From JBJMHZ01 sp045807125 (GTDB taxonomy: Bacteria > Actinomycetota > Actinomycetes > JAWWOL01), in the NCBI GenBank assembly GCA_045807125.1, contig JBJMHZ010000043.1, positions 37,774 to 101,773 of the forward strand: a stretch of 64,000 nucleotides of DNA. The letters are read 5' to 3'. Position 1 is the stretch's first letter. Each line of letters begins with the position of its first letter. The notes beneath the pieces were generated by a model. That model saw nothing but the letters and a program-made list of their open reading frames with translations. It searched no databases and was not told the origin of the DNA. The position numbers and the translations under genes were made by a program. Of this stretch, positions 46,001-56,174 are shown in pieces.

Positions 46001-47174
46001 GCGCCCCGGGCATCGCGGCGGGCGCCGGCTCGCCGGCGAGGCGGGCGTGCTCGACGATGTCGCGCGGCGTGCCGTCGCGCCCGGCCAGCGCCGCGCGGGC
46101 GATGCCCTCCTGGGCGTAGCCGGCCCGCTCGGCCACCCGGCGCGAGGCGACGTTGCCCACGTCGGCGCGCAGCTCGATCCGGTGCAGGCCGAGCTCGCCG
46201 AGCGCCCACTCGGTCAGCGCGAGCAGCGCCTCGGTGGCGTACCCCTGCGCGCGCTCGCGCGCGGCCACCCAGTAGCCGACCTCGGCGCGCCTGGGGCGCC
46301 CGCCGACGCCGCGCAGGCCGATCATCCCGGCGAACCGGCCCGACTCCGCGTCGCTCATCACCAGGTCGAGCCGGCCCTCCCACGGCGCGGCGTGCCGGGC
46401 GTGGACGAACTGCTCGGCGTCGGCCCTGGTGTACGGCGACGGCAGCTCTGGCAGCCAGCGCAGCAGGGTCGGGTCCTGGCAGCTCGCGGCCACCGCGTCC
46501 ACGTCGTCGCCGGCGAGCGGGCGCAGGACCAGCCGCCCGGTCCGCAGGGTCGGGGGCCGAAGCGGCGGCACGGCCGTGCCATCCATCGGGTCGCCCGGGA
46601 GCAGGGCGCCCTGCCAGGCGTCGGCCACCCGGCCGCGCAGCGTCAGCGCGGCCCGCGCGACGCCCTCCATCCGGAACCCGGCCCGCTCGGCGACCGCGCG
46701 GGACGCGGCGTTGCCCACCTCGGCGTGCCACTGCACGCGCGCCAGGCCGAGCTCGCCGAAGGCCCACCCGCACACCAGCCGGACCGCTCGGGTCACGTAG
46801 CCGCGGCCGCGGCCGTCCGGCGCCGCCCAGTAGCCGATCGCGCCGGCGCGCCCGCTGACCCGGCCGGAGCCGCGCATGAGGCCGACGCTGGCGACGATGC
46901 GGTCCTCGGCCACCACCGCGAAGGTCAGCTCGCCGCCGCTCGCCCACCCGGCCGGGGCGAGCGAGCTCACGAACTCCACCGCGTCGGCCTCGGCGTAGGG
47001 CGACGGCACGGTCGTCCAGCGCTGGATCTCCGGGTCCTGGCAGGCGGCGTGCACGGCGGCCGCGTCGTCCGGCCGCCAGGGTCGCAGCAGGACGACCCCG
47101 TCGCGGAGCTGCACCTCGTCCCGGCCGGCCGGCTCGCTGCCCACGCTGCGCGCTCTGCCTTCCCTGCCGCCCAT
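45993..47174 (-). CDS. Tandem GNAT acetyltransferase
   Basis: A 393-residue protein made of two RimJ/RimL-like GNAT domains. Domain 1 (about 20-190): LRDGVVLLRPWRPDDAAAVHA, then the acetyl-CoA segment GYWAAPDGRGRGYVTRAVRL and GNAASRAVAERAGFRMEG. Domain 2 (about 205-385): LRTGRLVLRPLAGDDVDAVAA, GYWVAARERAQGYATEALLAL and GNVASRRVAERAGYAQEG. Both retain the R/Q-x-x-G-x-A/G acetyl-CoA loop, domain 2 slightly degraded. An internal gene duplication is the simplest origin. Substrates could be protein N-termini, aminoglycosides or small amines. Divergent from secA. Confidence 0.85.
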   Translation of the reverse strand: MGGREGRARSVGSEPAGRDEVQLRDGVVLLRPWRPDDAAAVHAACQDPEIQRWTTVPSPYAEADAVEFVSSLAPAGWASGGELTFAVVAEDRIVASVGLMRGSGRVSGRAGAIGYWAAPDGRGRGYVTRAVRLVCGWAFGELGLARVQWHAEVGNAASRAVAERAGFRMEGVARAALTLRGRVADAWQGALLPGDPMDGTAVPPLRPPTLRTGRLVLRPLAGDDVDAVAASCQDPTLLRWLPELPSPYTRADAEQFVHARHAAPWEGRLDLVMSDAESGRFAGMIGLRGVGGRPRRAEVGYWVAARERAQGYATEALLALTEWALGELGLHRIELRADVGNVASRRVAERAGYAQEGIARAALAGRDGTPRDIVEHARLAGEPAPAAMPGALR

Positions 47175-47301
47175 GCGAGGAGTTTGCCGGAGCCGCCGGC
47201 CGCTCGCGACCGGGTATCGGGCACCATTGCGCCGGATCGCCCGTTGGGGGTCGGTACGGGGCCGCGGCGGCGAGCATGGGTCCGTTCCGCCGGGCACGGC
47301 C

Positions 47302-47307
47302 TACGAT
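47302..47307 (+). promoter_or_regulatory. -10 element (TACGAT) for secA
   Basis: TACGAT is placed so transcription would start near 47314. This is just before an in-frame ATG at 47318 and 52 bases before the preferred GTG start. Confidence 0.4.
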
Positions 47308-47365
47308 GGGACCGACCATGCGCCGCGAGCGGCCGGCGCGCGACCAACCCTGGGAGCCGAACGTC

Positions 47366-50311
<2,946 letters not shown>

Positions 50312-50323
50312 GCTTCCCGCGCT

Positions 50324-50355
50324 CCGGGCGCTCCTGGCGCGCCAGGAGCGCCCGG
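50324..50355. terminator. Bidirectional terminator, perfect 32-bp palindrome
   Basis: Perfect dyad with 16-bp arms (outer CCGGGCGCTCC) centred at 50339/50340, 13 bases after the secA stop and between convergent genes. It would form a very stable hairpin in either transcript. Confidence 0.65.
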
Positions 50356-50370
50356 GTCGAAGCTGCCCGG

Positions 50371-50410
50371 CCCGGGATGAAGCCGCCCCCTCGCGCGGCT
50401 CCATCCCGGG
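50371..50410. terminator. Second hairpin after secA
   Basis: CCCGGGATG pairs with CATCCCGGG, and the inner AGCCGC pairs with GCGGCT around an 8-base loop. A single opposed A/C interrupts the stem. It lies directly after the stop of the convergent Rv3235-like gene. Confidence 0.6.
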
Positions 50411-50422
50411 CGGTCCGCGCGA

Positions 50423-50998
50423 TCAGCCCACCTGCAGCACCGTGCATCGCCAGCGCCCGTCCCCGGCCTCCAGCCGCATCGCCAGCGCGGCCAGCCGCGG
50501 CCCGCGGCGGACCACCGCCGCCACCTCCGCGACGCCGGCGCGCGGCTCGCAGACCCGCAGCGCCCGCACCGTCGGCAGCGCCGGGGGCCGCCGCCCGGAG
50601 CGCCGGGCCCGGCCGGCGAGCTCCTCGTCCAGGCTGCTGTAGACCTCGTGCGACAGGTACGGGGCGAGCTGGGGGAGCGGCCGGTCGCCGGCGAGCACCT
50701 CGGTGAGGGCGTGGACCAGCCGGCCGATCCACGCCTTGGGTGGTGGAGGCACGTCGGCGGCGGGGTCCACCGCGCCCGGCCGGTCGGATGCGCGGTCGTC
50801 GGCCGCCGAGACGACGAGCCGCAGCCGCCGCGCCGCCGCCTGGTCGGTCCCCATCGGCAGGGCAAGCGCGAGCGCGCCCTCGACGGGCAGCCTGGCCGCG
50901 TCGTCCCCCAGCTCGTCGTCGTAGCGAGGCTCGCAGGGCCGGGCCGGCAGGATGCGCACGCCGGTGGATGCGCCGGGTCCGCTGAGGTGGATGGTCAC
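50423..50998 (-). CDS. Rv3235-family protein
   Basis: A 191-residue protein of the actinobacterial Rv3235 family. The first 100 residues are low-complexity and proline-rich. The conserved part is the C-terminal 90: WIGRLVHALTEVLAGDRPLPQLAPYLSHEVYSSLDEEL, then a beta-rich end with RRGPRLAALAMRLE and WRCTVLQVG. The family is known next to secA. It has no catalytic motif; an adaptor role is a guess. GTG overlaps the LysM gene stop by GTGA, so the two are coupled. Confidence 0.75.
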   Translation of the reverse strand: MTIHLSGPGASTGVRILPARPCEPRYDDELGDDAARLPVEGALALALPMGTDQAAARRLRLVVSAADDRASDRPGAVDPAADVPPPPKAWIGRLVHALTEVLAGDRPLPQLAPYLSHEVYSSLDEELAGRARRSGRRPPALPTVRALRVCEPRAGVAEVAAVVRRGPRLAALAMRLEAGDGRWRCTVLQVG

Positions 50999-51705
50999 GG
51001 AAGCTCCTCGGTGGGTGGCGGAACGAGCTGCTGCCCGGGGTGGAGCAGGTCGGGATCGGGGCCGACGACCGCCCGGTTGGCCGCGTACCAGCGCGGCCAG
51101 CTGATCGCCACGTCGCCCGCCGCCGCCCGGGGCCCCAGCCGGCGGGCGGCGATGGCCCACAGCGAGTCGCCCGGCCGGACGGTCACGACGAGCTGCCGTG
51201 GCGGGCGCTCCGCGAGGTGCTGGGCGGGTGCCGGCGGCGTGGCCGGTCGGTCCAGGGACGGCGACCGGGGTTCGGAGGCGGCTGGCCGGTCGAGCGTCCA
51301 GCCGGTCGCGCTCGTGGTCGCCGGCGGTGGTGCGGGGGACTCGGCGACCGCAGGCAGCGCGGTGGCGGAGGCCAGGCCGAGGCCGAGGGCCAGCTCCAGC
51401 CCCCGGCGCAGCGCCAGCGGGGCGACGACGACGGCGAGCCGCCGGGCGCACCGGCCGGCGGCGCCCGGCGCCCGTCCGGCCAGCACGGCGAGCGCGCCCA
51501 GCGCCAGCCAGCCGGCCGTGACCCAGGTCAGGGCCGCGATGACCGCCGTCAGCGAGGTCAGCGGGTCCCCGCGCGTGATCAGGCCGGCGAGATGGGCCGG
51601 GTCGCGCCGCAGGCCGGCCGGGGTCAGCCAGACGAGCGCGCGCGCCACGGCCACGGCAGCCGTCGCCGCGAGGCCGATGTGCAGAGCTGCTCGTGCAGGC
51701 ATCAT
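50995..51705 (-). CDS. LysM-domain membrane protein
   Basis: A 236-residue protein with hydrophobic helices near residues 8-28, 52-78 and possibly 88-118. A Pro/Ser-rich linker follows, then a C-terminal LysM module: VVTVRPGDSLWAIAARRLG near 172, then DLLHPGQQLVPPP. LysM binds peptidoglycan or chitin, so the protein probably tethers the membrane to the wall. The first of two adjacent ATG codons was taken. An AT-rich patch unusual for this window lies directly upstream. Confidence 0.8.
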   Translation of the reverse strand: MMPARAALHIGLAATAAVAVARALVWLTPAGLRRDPAHLAGLITRGDPLTSLTAVIAALTWVTAGWLALGALAVLAGRAPGAAGRCARRLAVVVAPLALRRGLELALGLGLASATALPAVAESPAPPPATTSATGWTLDRPAASEPRSPSLDRPATPPAPAQHLAERPPRQLVVTVRPGDSLWAIAARRLGPRAAAGDVAISWPRWYAANRAVVGPDPDLLHPGQQLVPPPTEELP

Positions 51706-51752
51706 ACGGTTCCGTTCATTTGACTTCGTTTGCTTTGTATTGCCTTCGAACA

Positions 51753-51770
51753 GCCGGCGTCAACGCCGGC
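51753..51770. promoter_or_regulatory. Inverted repeat GCCGGCGT-CA-ACGCCGGC, candidate operator
   Basis: Perfect 8-bp arms lie between two divergent genes. The repeat ends 14 bases before a TAAGGT -10 (51785-51790), so it covers the -35 zone of the rightward gene. Confidence 0.4.
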
Positions 51771-51784
51771 TACCGCCCTGTGGG

Positions 51785-51790
51785 TAAGGT
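51785..51790 (+). promoter_or_regulatory. -10 element (TAAGGT)
   Basis: Likely -10 for the gene starting at 51843, giving a leader of about 45 bases with a GGGGAGG ribosome site. Confidence 0.4.
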
Positions 51791-51842
51791 GTGCCGTCCC
51801 GACGAGCCCGCTGGCCGGGATCCGGTCGCGAGGGGAGGCGAG

Positions 51843-52391
51843 ATGGAGTGGCGCGCGCTCCTCGAGGACCTCGAGGCGCAGTTCGACGGCGCGCATGCGC
51901 TGGAGCTGGCGACCGAGGTGGCCGACCGGACGAGGCGCGAGGCGGCCCGCCTGCGGCTCGTCGATCGGCTGGCGCCCGCGGTGGGCGCGGTGGTCGGCGT
52001 GGCGGTCGGCGCGGCCGGCGTCGTCCGTGGCGAGCTGCTGGCGGTCGGGTCGGAGTGGGCGCTGCTCGCCGAGCCGGCCGGCCGCGAGGCGCTGGTGCCG
52101 CTGGCCGGGGTGAGCTGGGTGGAGGGCCTCTCCATCCGCTCCCGCGAGCCGCTGGCTCAGGCCGCGGTGGAGTCGCGGCTCGGCCTCGGGCACGCGCTGC
52201 GGGCGCTGGCGCGCAGCCGGGCGGTGGCCAGCGTCGTGCTGCGCGACGGCACCGTCCTGGTGGGAACGCTGGACCGGGTCGGCCACGACTTCGTCGAGAT
52301 CACCGATGCGGCCGGCGGGGAGCAGCGACGGCCGTCGCGCGGGCAGGTGCGGACGATCCCGCACGGAGCGCTGGCGCTGCTGCGGTCCTGA
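51843..52391 (+). CDS. Hypothetical actinobacterial protein (182 aa)
   Basis: I do not recognise a named family. The first 45 residues are helical and charged (EWRALLEDLEAQFDGAHALE, ADRTRREAARLRLVDRL). A central Val/Ala/Gly-rich beta region (VGAVVGVAVGAAGVVRGELLAVGSEWALL) resembles small SH3-like barrels. The C-terminus has a second strand-rich repeat, SVVLRDGTVLVGTLDRVGHDFVEI, similar to the Sm-like fold DGxxxxGxLxxVxxDFVEI. A nucleic-acid-binding or scaffold role is possible. A strong GGGGAGG site sits four bases before the ATG. Confidence 0.65.
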   Translation: MEWRALLEDLEAQFDGAHALELATEVADRTRREAARLRLVDRLAPAVGAVVGVAVGAAGVVRGELLAVGSEWALLAEPAGREALVPLAGVSWVEGLSIRSREPLAQAAVESRLGLGHALRALARSRAVASVVLRDGTVLVGTLDRVGHDFVEITDAAGGEQRRPSRGQVRTIPHGALALLRS

Positions 52392-52397
52392 GGGGGC

Positions 52398-52646
52398 TCA
52401 GCCGGGCGGTGGCTGGTCGAGCTGCTCGCGGGCGAGCGGGTGCGCGTCGACGAAGGCCTTCGTCTGCTCGTAGCAGCGCTGGATGTACGCCTCCAGCTCG
52501 CTCGCCTCGACGCGCCACTGGCCGCGCCCGCCCACCTTGATGGCCGGCAGCTCCCCGGAGCGCACCAGCGCGTACGCCTGCGAGGCCGAGATGTTCAGCA
52601 CCTCGGCGACGTCGGCGAGCTGGAGGAAGCGCGGCGGCACGGTCAC
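52398..52646 (-). CDS. Excisionase-type helix-turn-helix protein
   Basis: An 82-residue DNA-binding protein. PPRFLQLADVAEVLNISASQAYALVRSGELPAIKVGGRGQWRVEAS is the winged-helix excisionase/MerR-like HTH_17 fold, and ELEAYIQRCYEQTKAF is the C-terminal helix. It resembles BldC-type developmental regulators and phage excisionases. No integrase or att site is near, so a chromosomal regulator is more likely. GTG start has a weak GCGAAGG upstream. It is convergent with the 182-residue protein gene. Confidence 0.82.
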   Translation of the reverse strand: MTVPPRFLQLADVAEVLNISASQAYALVRSGELPAIKVGGRGQWRVEASELEAYIQRCYEQTKAFVDAHPLAREQLDQPPPG

Positions 52647-52732
52647 CTTCGCTCGAGGTCGTCCGGCTGGCGTCGGGGCGCGGCCCCGACCTGGTCAGTG
52701 TGCCACCGCGGCGCCCCTTGCTCCGGTTCGCC

Positions 52733-52782
52733 GTCCACAGTGCCGTCATTCCTTCGATGGTGGTTCGTTGACCCGTCCACAG
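52733..52782 (+). repeat. Two GTCCACAG copies 42 bp apart
   Basis: GTCCACAG at 52733-52740 and 52775-52782, each preceded by CC, lies in the 243-base gap between the HTH gene and the SAF gene. The 42-base spacing equals four helical turns, placing both on one DNA face. Confidence 0.5.
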
Positions 52783-52889
52783 CTCGCCCACCTCCGGTGG
52801 CTTTCGGTCGGTGAGGTTTGGCACGATGCGCTCGGTCCCCAACGAGGAGACCGGGTTGGCCACCCGCGCATGGAGGATGTGGAGCTTCG

Positions 52890-53537
52890 GTGGATGTCGC
52901 ATCGCCCCCCGCTCGGCGGCTCGTGCTGCCGCGCTGGCTCAACGGCCGGCTGGCGGCCGGTCTGCTCCTGGTCCTCGTCTCGACCCTGCTCGGGGCCAAG
53001 GTGGTGGCCGCGTCGGACGACCGCCAGCCGGTGTGGGCGGCCAGGCACGACTTCCCGGCCGGCTACCAGATCCGGCCCAGCGACCTGACCGCCGTCCGGG
53101 TGCGGCTCGGCTCGGCGGCCGCCCACTACGTCGCAGCCACCGCGGCGGTGCCGAGCGGCTACGTCCTGCGCCGCCCGGTCAGGGCCGGCGAGCTGGTGCC
53201 AGGCGACGCCCTCGCCGCGCCCACCGCCGTCGATCCGGCGCGCCGGGTGGTCGCCGTGGCCGTGAAGGCGGGGCACTGGCCGCAGGACCTCACCGCTGGC
53301 GACCTCGTCGACGTCTATGCGACCAGCCGGGCGGACGGCGCCACTCCGGCGCCGGCGTCGCTCGTCCTCGCGGCCGTTCCGGTGCAGCGCGTCCCGGGGT
53401 CGGACCGGAGCGTCTTCGCCGGAGGCGACAGCGGCGTCGCGGTCGAGCTCTCGGTGGCGGCGGCCGATGTCGCCGCGCTGATCGGCGCGGTGGAGGCGAG
53501 CGACATCGACCTGGTGCGCGAGTCGGGGTCGCCATGA
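52890..53537 (+). CDS. SAF-domain protein (CpaB/RcpC-like)
   Basis: A 215-residue protein. One membrane helix at residues 19-36 (LAAGLLLVLVSTLLGAKVV) is followed by an extracytoplasmic SAF domain at about 45-110 (PVWAARHDFPAGYQIRPSDLTAVRV, GYVLRRPVRAGELV). A RcpC-like beta region follows (VAVAVKAGHWPQDLTAGDLVDVYAT). CpaB proteins help Flp/Tad pilus assembly, but no pilin, secretin or TadA gene is nearby. GTG is chosen for GGAG five bases upstream. The stop overlaps the next gene (ATGA). Confidence 0.78.
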   Translation: MDVASPPARRLVLPRWLNGRLAAGLLLVLVSTLLGAKVVAASDDRQPVWAARHDFPAGYQIRPSDLTAVRVRLGSAAAHYVAATAAVPSGYVLRRPVRAGELVPGDALAAPTAVDPARRVVAVAVKAGHWPQDLTAGDLVDVYATSRADGATPAPASLVLAAVPVQRVPGSDRSVFAGGDSGVAVELSVAAADVAALIGAVEASDIDLVRESGSP

Positions 53538-54967
53538 GGCTGCCCATCCTGACCGCGGTTCCCGACCCGCGCTGGGAGTCGGGACTGGTGTCGGCCTTCG
53601 AGCGGGCCGAGCACGGGCTCGCCGTCGTCCGGCGCTGCGTCGACCTCCCCGACCTGCTCGCCTCCGCCGCCACCGGCACGGCGCGCGCGGTGCTGGTCTC
53701 CGCCGACCTGCGGCGGCTCGACCGCGACGCGCTCGCCAGGTTGTCGGCGGCCGGCGTCGCCGTCGTCGGGCTCGCGCCGCCGGGCGACGAGGCGGCCGAC
53801 CGCCGGCTGCGCCAGATCGGCGTCCGCGTCGTGCTGCCGGCCGACGCCGCGCCGGAGGTCATCGCGCAGGCGGTCACCGACGCGGTCGGCGCCTTCGATG
53901 CGGGCGATGCGGGCGATGCGGGCGATGCGGGCGGCGCGGGCGGCGCCGTGGGGGCGCTCGGCGCGCCGGGCGCTGCCGCGCGGGGGCCGTCGGTGGGCTA
54001 CGCCGACCCGTTGTCCGGCCTGCCGGCGGCCTCGGCCGGCGCGCCCGCGGGCGCCGAGGTGGTGCCCGGCACCGGCCGGGTGATCGCGGTGTGGGGACCG
54101 GCGGGCGCGCCCGGCCGCACCACCGTCGCGGTCAACCTTGCCGCCGAGCTGGCCGCCGCGGGGGTGGGCGCCTTCCTCGTCGACGCCGACGTCTACGGCG
54201 GCACCGCCGGGCAGTTCCTCGGCCTGCTCGAGGAGGCGCCCGGCCTGCCGGCCGCGTGCCGGCAGGCCAACAACGGGCTGCTCGACGTCGCGTCGCTGGT
54301 CGGGCTCGCCCGGCAGCTCGGGCCGGGGCTGCGGGTGCTGACCGGCATCGGCCGGGCCGACCGGTGGATCGAGCTGCGGCCGGCGGCGCTCGCGACGGTG
54401 CTCGCGCTGGCGCGCAGCGTCGCGCCGTTCGTCGTGGTCGACTGCGGCTTCTGCCTCGAGCACGACGAGGAGCTGGCGTACGACACCGTCGCGCCGCGGC
54501 GCAACGGCGCCACGCTGGCCGCGCTCGAGCAGGCCGACGTGCTGCTGGTCGTCGCGGCGGGCGATCCGGTGGGGCTCAGCAGGGCGGTCCGCGGCCTCGG
54601 CGAGGCCCGCGAGGCCGTGCCGGGCCTCGAGCCGCTCCTGGTGGTCAACAAGGTCCGCCGGTCGGCGGTCGGCGGCGATGCCGTGCCGGCCGTCCGCGAG
54701 ACGCTCCAGCGGCTGGCCGGGGTCGAGCGCTTCGTCGCGCTCCCCTACGACCGGGTCGCGCTCGACGACGCGATGCTGGTCGGCCGGACGCTGGCGGAAT
54801 CGGCGCCGTCCTCGCCGCTGCGCCGGGCGGTGGCCGGACTGGCCGCCGATCTCGCCGACCTCGCCGACGTCGCAGGCGGCGGGCCGGTGGCCCGGATCGG
54901 TGGCGGGCGGCGGGCGCGCGCCCGCGGCCGCGCGGGCCCCGGTCAGCGCAGGCGGGCCGACCGGTGA
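53534..54967 (+). CDS. CpaE/MinD-like P-loop protein
   Basis: A 477-residue protein. Residues 1-120 resemble the pseudo-receiver of CpaE. A DAG-repeat linker spans about 122-136, and a ParA/MinD ATPase domain runs from about 180 to 440. The P-loop reads GPAGAPGRTTVAVNLAAELA, so the usual Lys before Thr-Thr is Arg. FLVDADVYGGTAGQFLGL and FVVVDCGFCLEHDEEL are the Walker A-prime and B regions. The C-terminal 35 residues are very Arg-rich and may bind membrane or nucleic acid. Partner of the SAF protein through a 4-base overlap. Roles in localisation or Tad-like secretion are plausible. Confidence 0.78.
   Translation: MRLPILTAVPDPRWESGLVSAFERAEHGLAVVRRCVDLPDLLASAATGTARAVLVSADLRRLDRDALARLSAAGVAVVGLAPPGDEAADRRLRQIGVRVVLPADAAPEVIAQAVTDAVGAFDAGDAGDAGDAGGAGGAVGALGAPGAAARGPSVGYADPLSGLPAASAGAPAGAEVVPGTGRVIAVWGPAGAPGRTTVAVNLAAELAAAGVGAFLVDADVYGGTAGQFLGLLEEAPGLPAACRQANNGLLDVASLVGLARQLGPGLRVLTGIGRADRWIELRPAALATVLALARSVAPFVVVDCGFCLEHDEELAYDTVAPRRNGATLAALEQADVLLVVAAGDPVGLSRAVRGLGEAREAVPGLEPLLVVNKVRRSAVGGDAVPAVRETLQRLAGVERFVALPYDRVALDDAMLVGRTLAESAPSSPLRRAVAGLAADLADLADVAGGGPVARIGGGRRARARGRAGPGQRRRADR
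53897..53941 (+). repeat. 9-bp tandem repeat (GATGCGGGC)
   Basis: Four perfect copies and one variant (GGCGCGGGC) in frame encode DAGDAGDAGDAGGAG in the linker of the CpaE-like protein. Slippage-prone and likely to vary in length between strains. Confidence 0.9.
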
Positions 54968-55006
54968 CGCACTGGGCCACGCACCAGGTCGCGGCAGGCG
55001 CCCGCG

Positions 55007-55044
55007 GCCCGTAGGCGCGCACTGCGCGATGCGCGCCTACGGGC
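55007..55044. terminator. Bidirectional terminator hairpin
   Basis: Perfect 15-bp arms (GCCCGTAGGCGCGCA and its complement) flank an 8-base loop, midway between the convergent CpaE-like and 2OG-oxygenase genes. It marks the left edge of the accessory-looking block. Confidence 0.7.
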
Positions 55045-55073
55045 TTCCTGGCGGGGGCCTTCGGGAGAGCTCG

Positions 55074-56174
55074 TCAGGCCGAGGAGCTGCTCTCGAAGAT
55101 GGTGTGGGACGAGGCTCGCCCGTCCGAGGCCGGCCCCCGCTGCACGGGCACGTCGCCGGTCACCAGCGTGACGTAGTCGATGTCGACGATGCGGCCGTTG
55201 CCGGGGCGGTCCGCGACGCTCTTCGGCAGGTCGCGGGTGACGAAGCTGCGCAGCAGCCACCGGTCCCAGCCGTCGCCGTGCATCCGGAACGGCGTGCGTC
55301 CGTGGAACGTCTGGTGGTTGTCCACCAGCAGCAGGTCGCCCGGCTCGAGGTAGATGCTCGCGGCGATGTCGCACGCCGCGCGGTACAGGTCCTCCACCGC
55401 CTTCTGCGCCTCCGGGTCGAGGCCGGCCGTCTCGGCGAAGTCGGCCCGCAGGTACGGGTAGTCCGGGGTGCCGGTCACGACGCGGATCGGCTTCACGACG
55501 ACCGCCTCGGTGAGGCCGGAGCCGCGCAGGAACGACCCGTCGACCGTGGTCGAGAACCGTGGCTGGCGCAGCAGCTCGACCGTGGCGGGGTCGAGCGCGG
55601 CGAGCACCTTGTGCGCCGGGCTGAGCAGCGTGCCGGCCACCTTCTCCCTGTCCTGGCGCACGCACAGCAGCCCGATGTAGTCGGCCCGCGTGTACGTGAA
55701 GGCGGTCTCGCAGTGCATCTCGAGCGGCGCGCGGCTGGAGATGGACTGCTGGGTGTCCTCGAAGCCCTGCACCGGAAGGATGTCCTGGATGATGCGGCCG
55801 CCGAGCTCGGGCCGGAAGCCGAACATGTCCCCGAGGACGGACACCGCGAGGCTCATCGTCTTCGACGCCAGCAGCGTCGAGCCGATGCCGTAGTCGGCGT
55901 GCGTGGGCGTCTGCGGGATCTCGCCGATCGGCAGGTTGCGGATGAGCAGGCCGCCCGCCCGCTGCTTGTTGACCCGGAACCGGAGCAGGGTCTGGCGAAG
56001 GCGGCTCGGCAGCCCCGCGGCGAGCTCCTGCGATTCCAGCACGTAGCCGTCCGCGTCACCGACGGGGTCGAGGTGCTCGCCGCGCTGCACGAGCTCCCAT
56101 ACCTGATCCTTCTCGCCCTCGGTCAGGGCGAGGACGATGCAATCGGTACCGTCAGCTTCTCGCACTCGAATCAC
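55074..56174 (-). CDS. Fe(II)/2-oxoglutarate oxygenase, AsnO/VioC-like
   Basis: A 366-residue non-haem iron oxygenase of the TauD/clavaminate-synthase group. The facial triad is visible: His154 and Glu156 in EMHCETAFTYT (HxE rather than HxD) and His291 in VDNHQTFHGRTPF, with Arg305 in WDRWLLRS as the likely 2-oxoglutarate ligand. HxE and the 14-residue His-Arg spacing match amino-acid beta-hydroxylases such as AsnO and VioC, so a free or carrier-bound amino acid is a likely substrate. GTG overlaps the P450 stop as GTGA, implying tight coupling. Tailoring of a small natural product is the simplest reading. Confidence 0.85.
   Translation of the reverse strand: MIRVREADGTDCIVLALTEGEKDQVWELVQRGEHLDPVGDADGYVLESQELAAGLPSRLRQTLLRFRVNKQRAGGLLIRNLPIGEIPQTPTHADYGIGSTLLASKTMSLAVSVLGDMFGFRPELGGRIIQDILPVQGFEDTQQSISSRAPLEMHCETAFTYTRADYIGLLCVRQDREKVAGTLLSPAHKVLAALDPATVELLRQPRFSTTVDGSFLRGSGLTEAVVVKPIRVVTGTPDYPYLRADFAETAGLDPEAQKAVEDLYRAACDIAASIYLEPGDLLLVDNHQTFHGRTPFRMHGDGWDRWLLRSFVTRDLPKSVADRPGNGRIVDIDYVTLVTGDVPVQRGPASDGRASSHTIFESSSSA

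Noticed and set aside
47318..47365. Upstream ATG as the true secA start
   Set aside because: The 16 added residues are not part of the normal SecA N-terminus, while GTG 47366 gives the conserved start and has a GGGAG site. It is kept only as an alternative.
52398..52646. Excisionase-like gene as evidence of a prophage or integrative element
   Set aside because: No integrase, att repeat, tRNA or phage structural gene lies nearby; chromosomal BldC-type regulators share the same fold.
53897..53941. Short tandem repeat considered as CRISPR-like
   Set aside because: Units are 9 bases, contiguous and in frame, with no spacers; it encodes a DAG linker.
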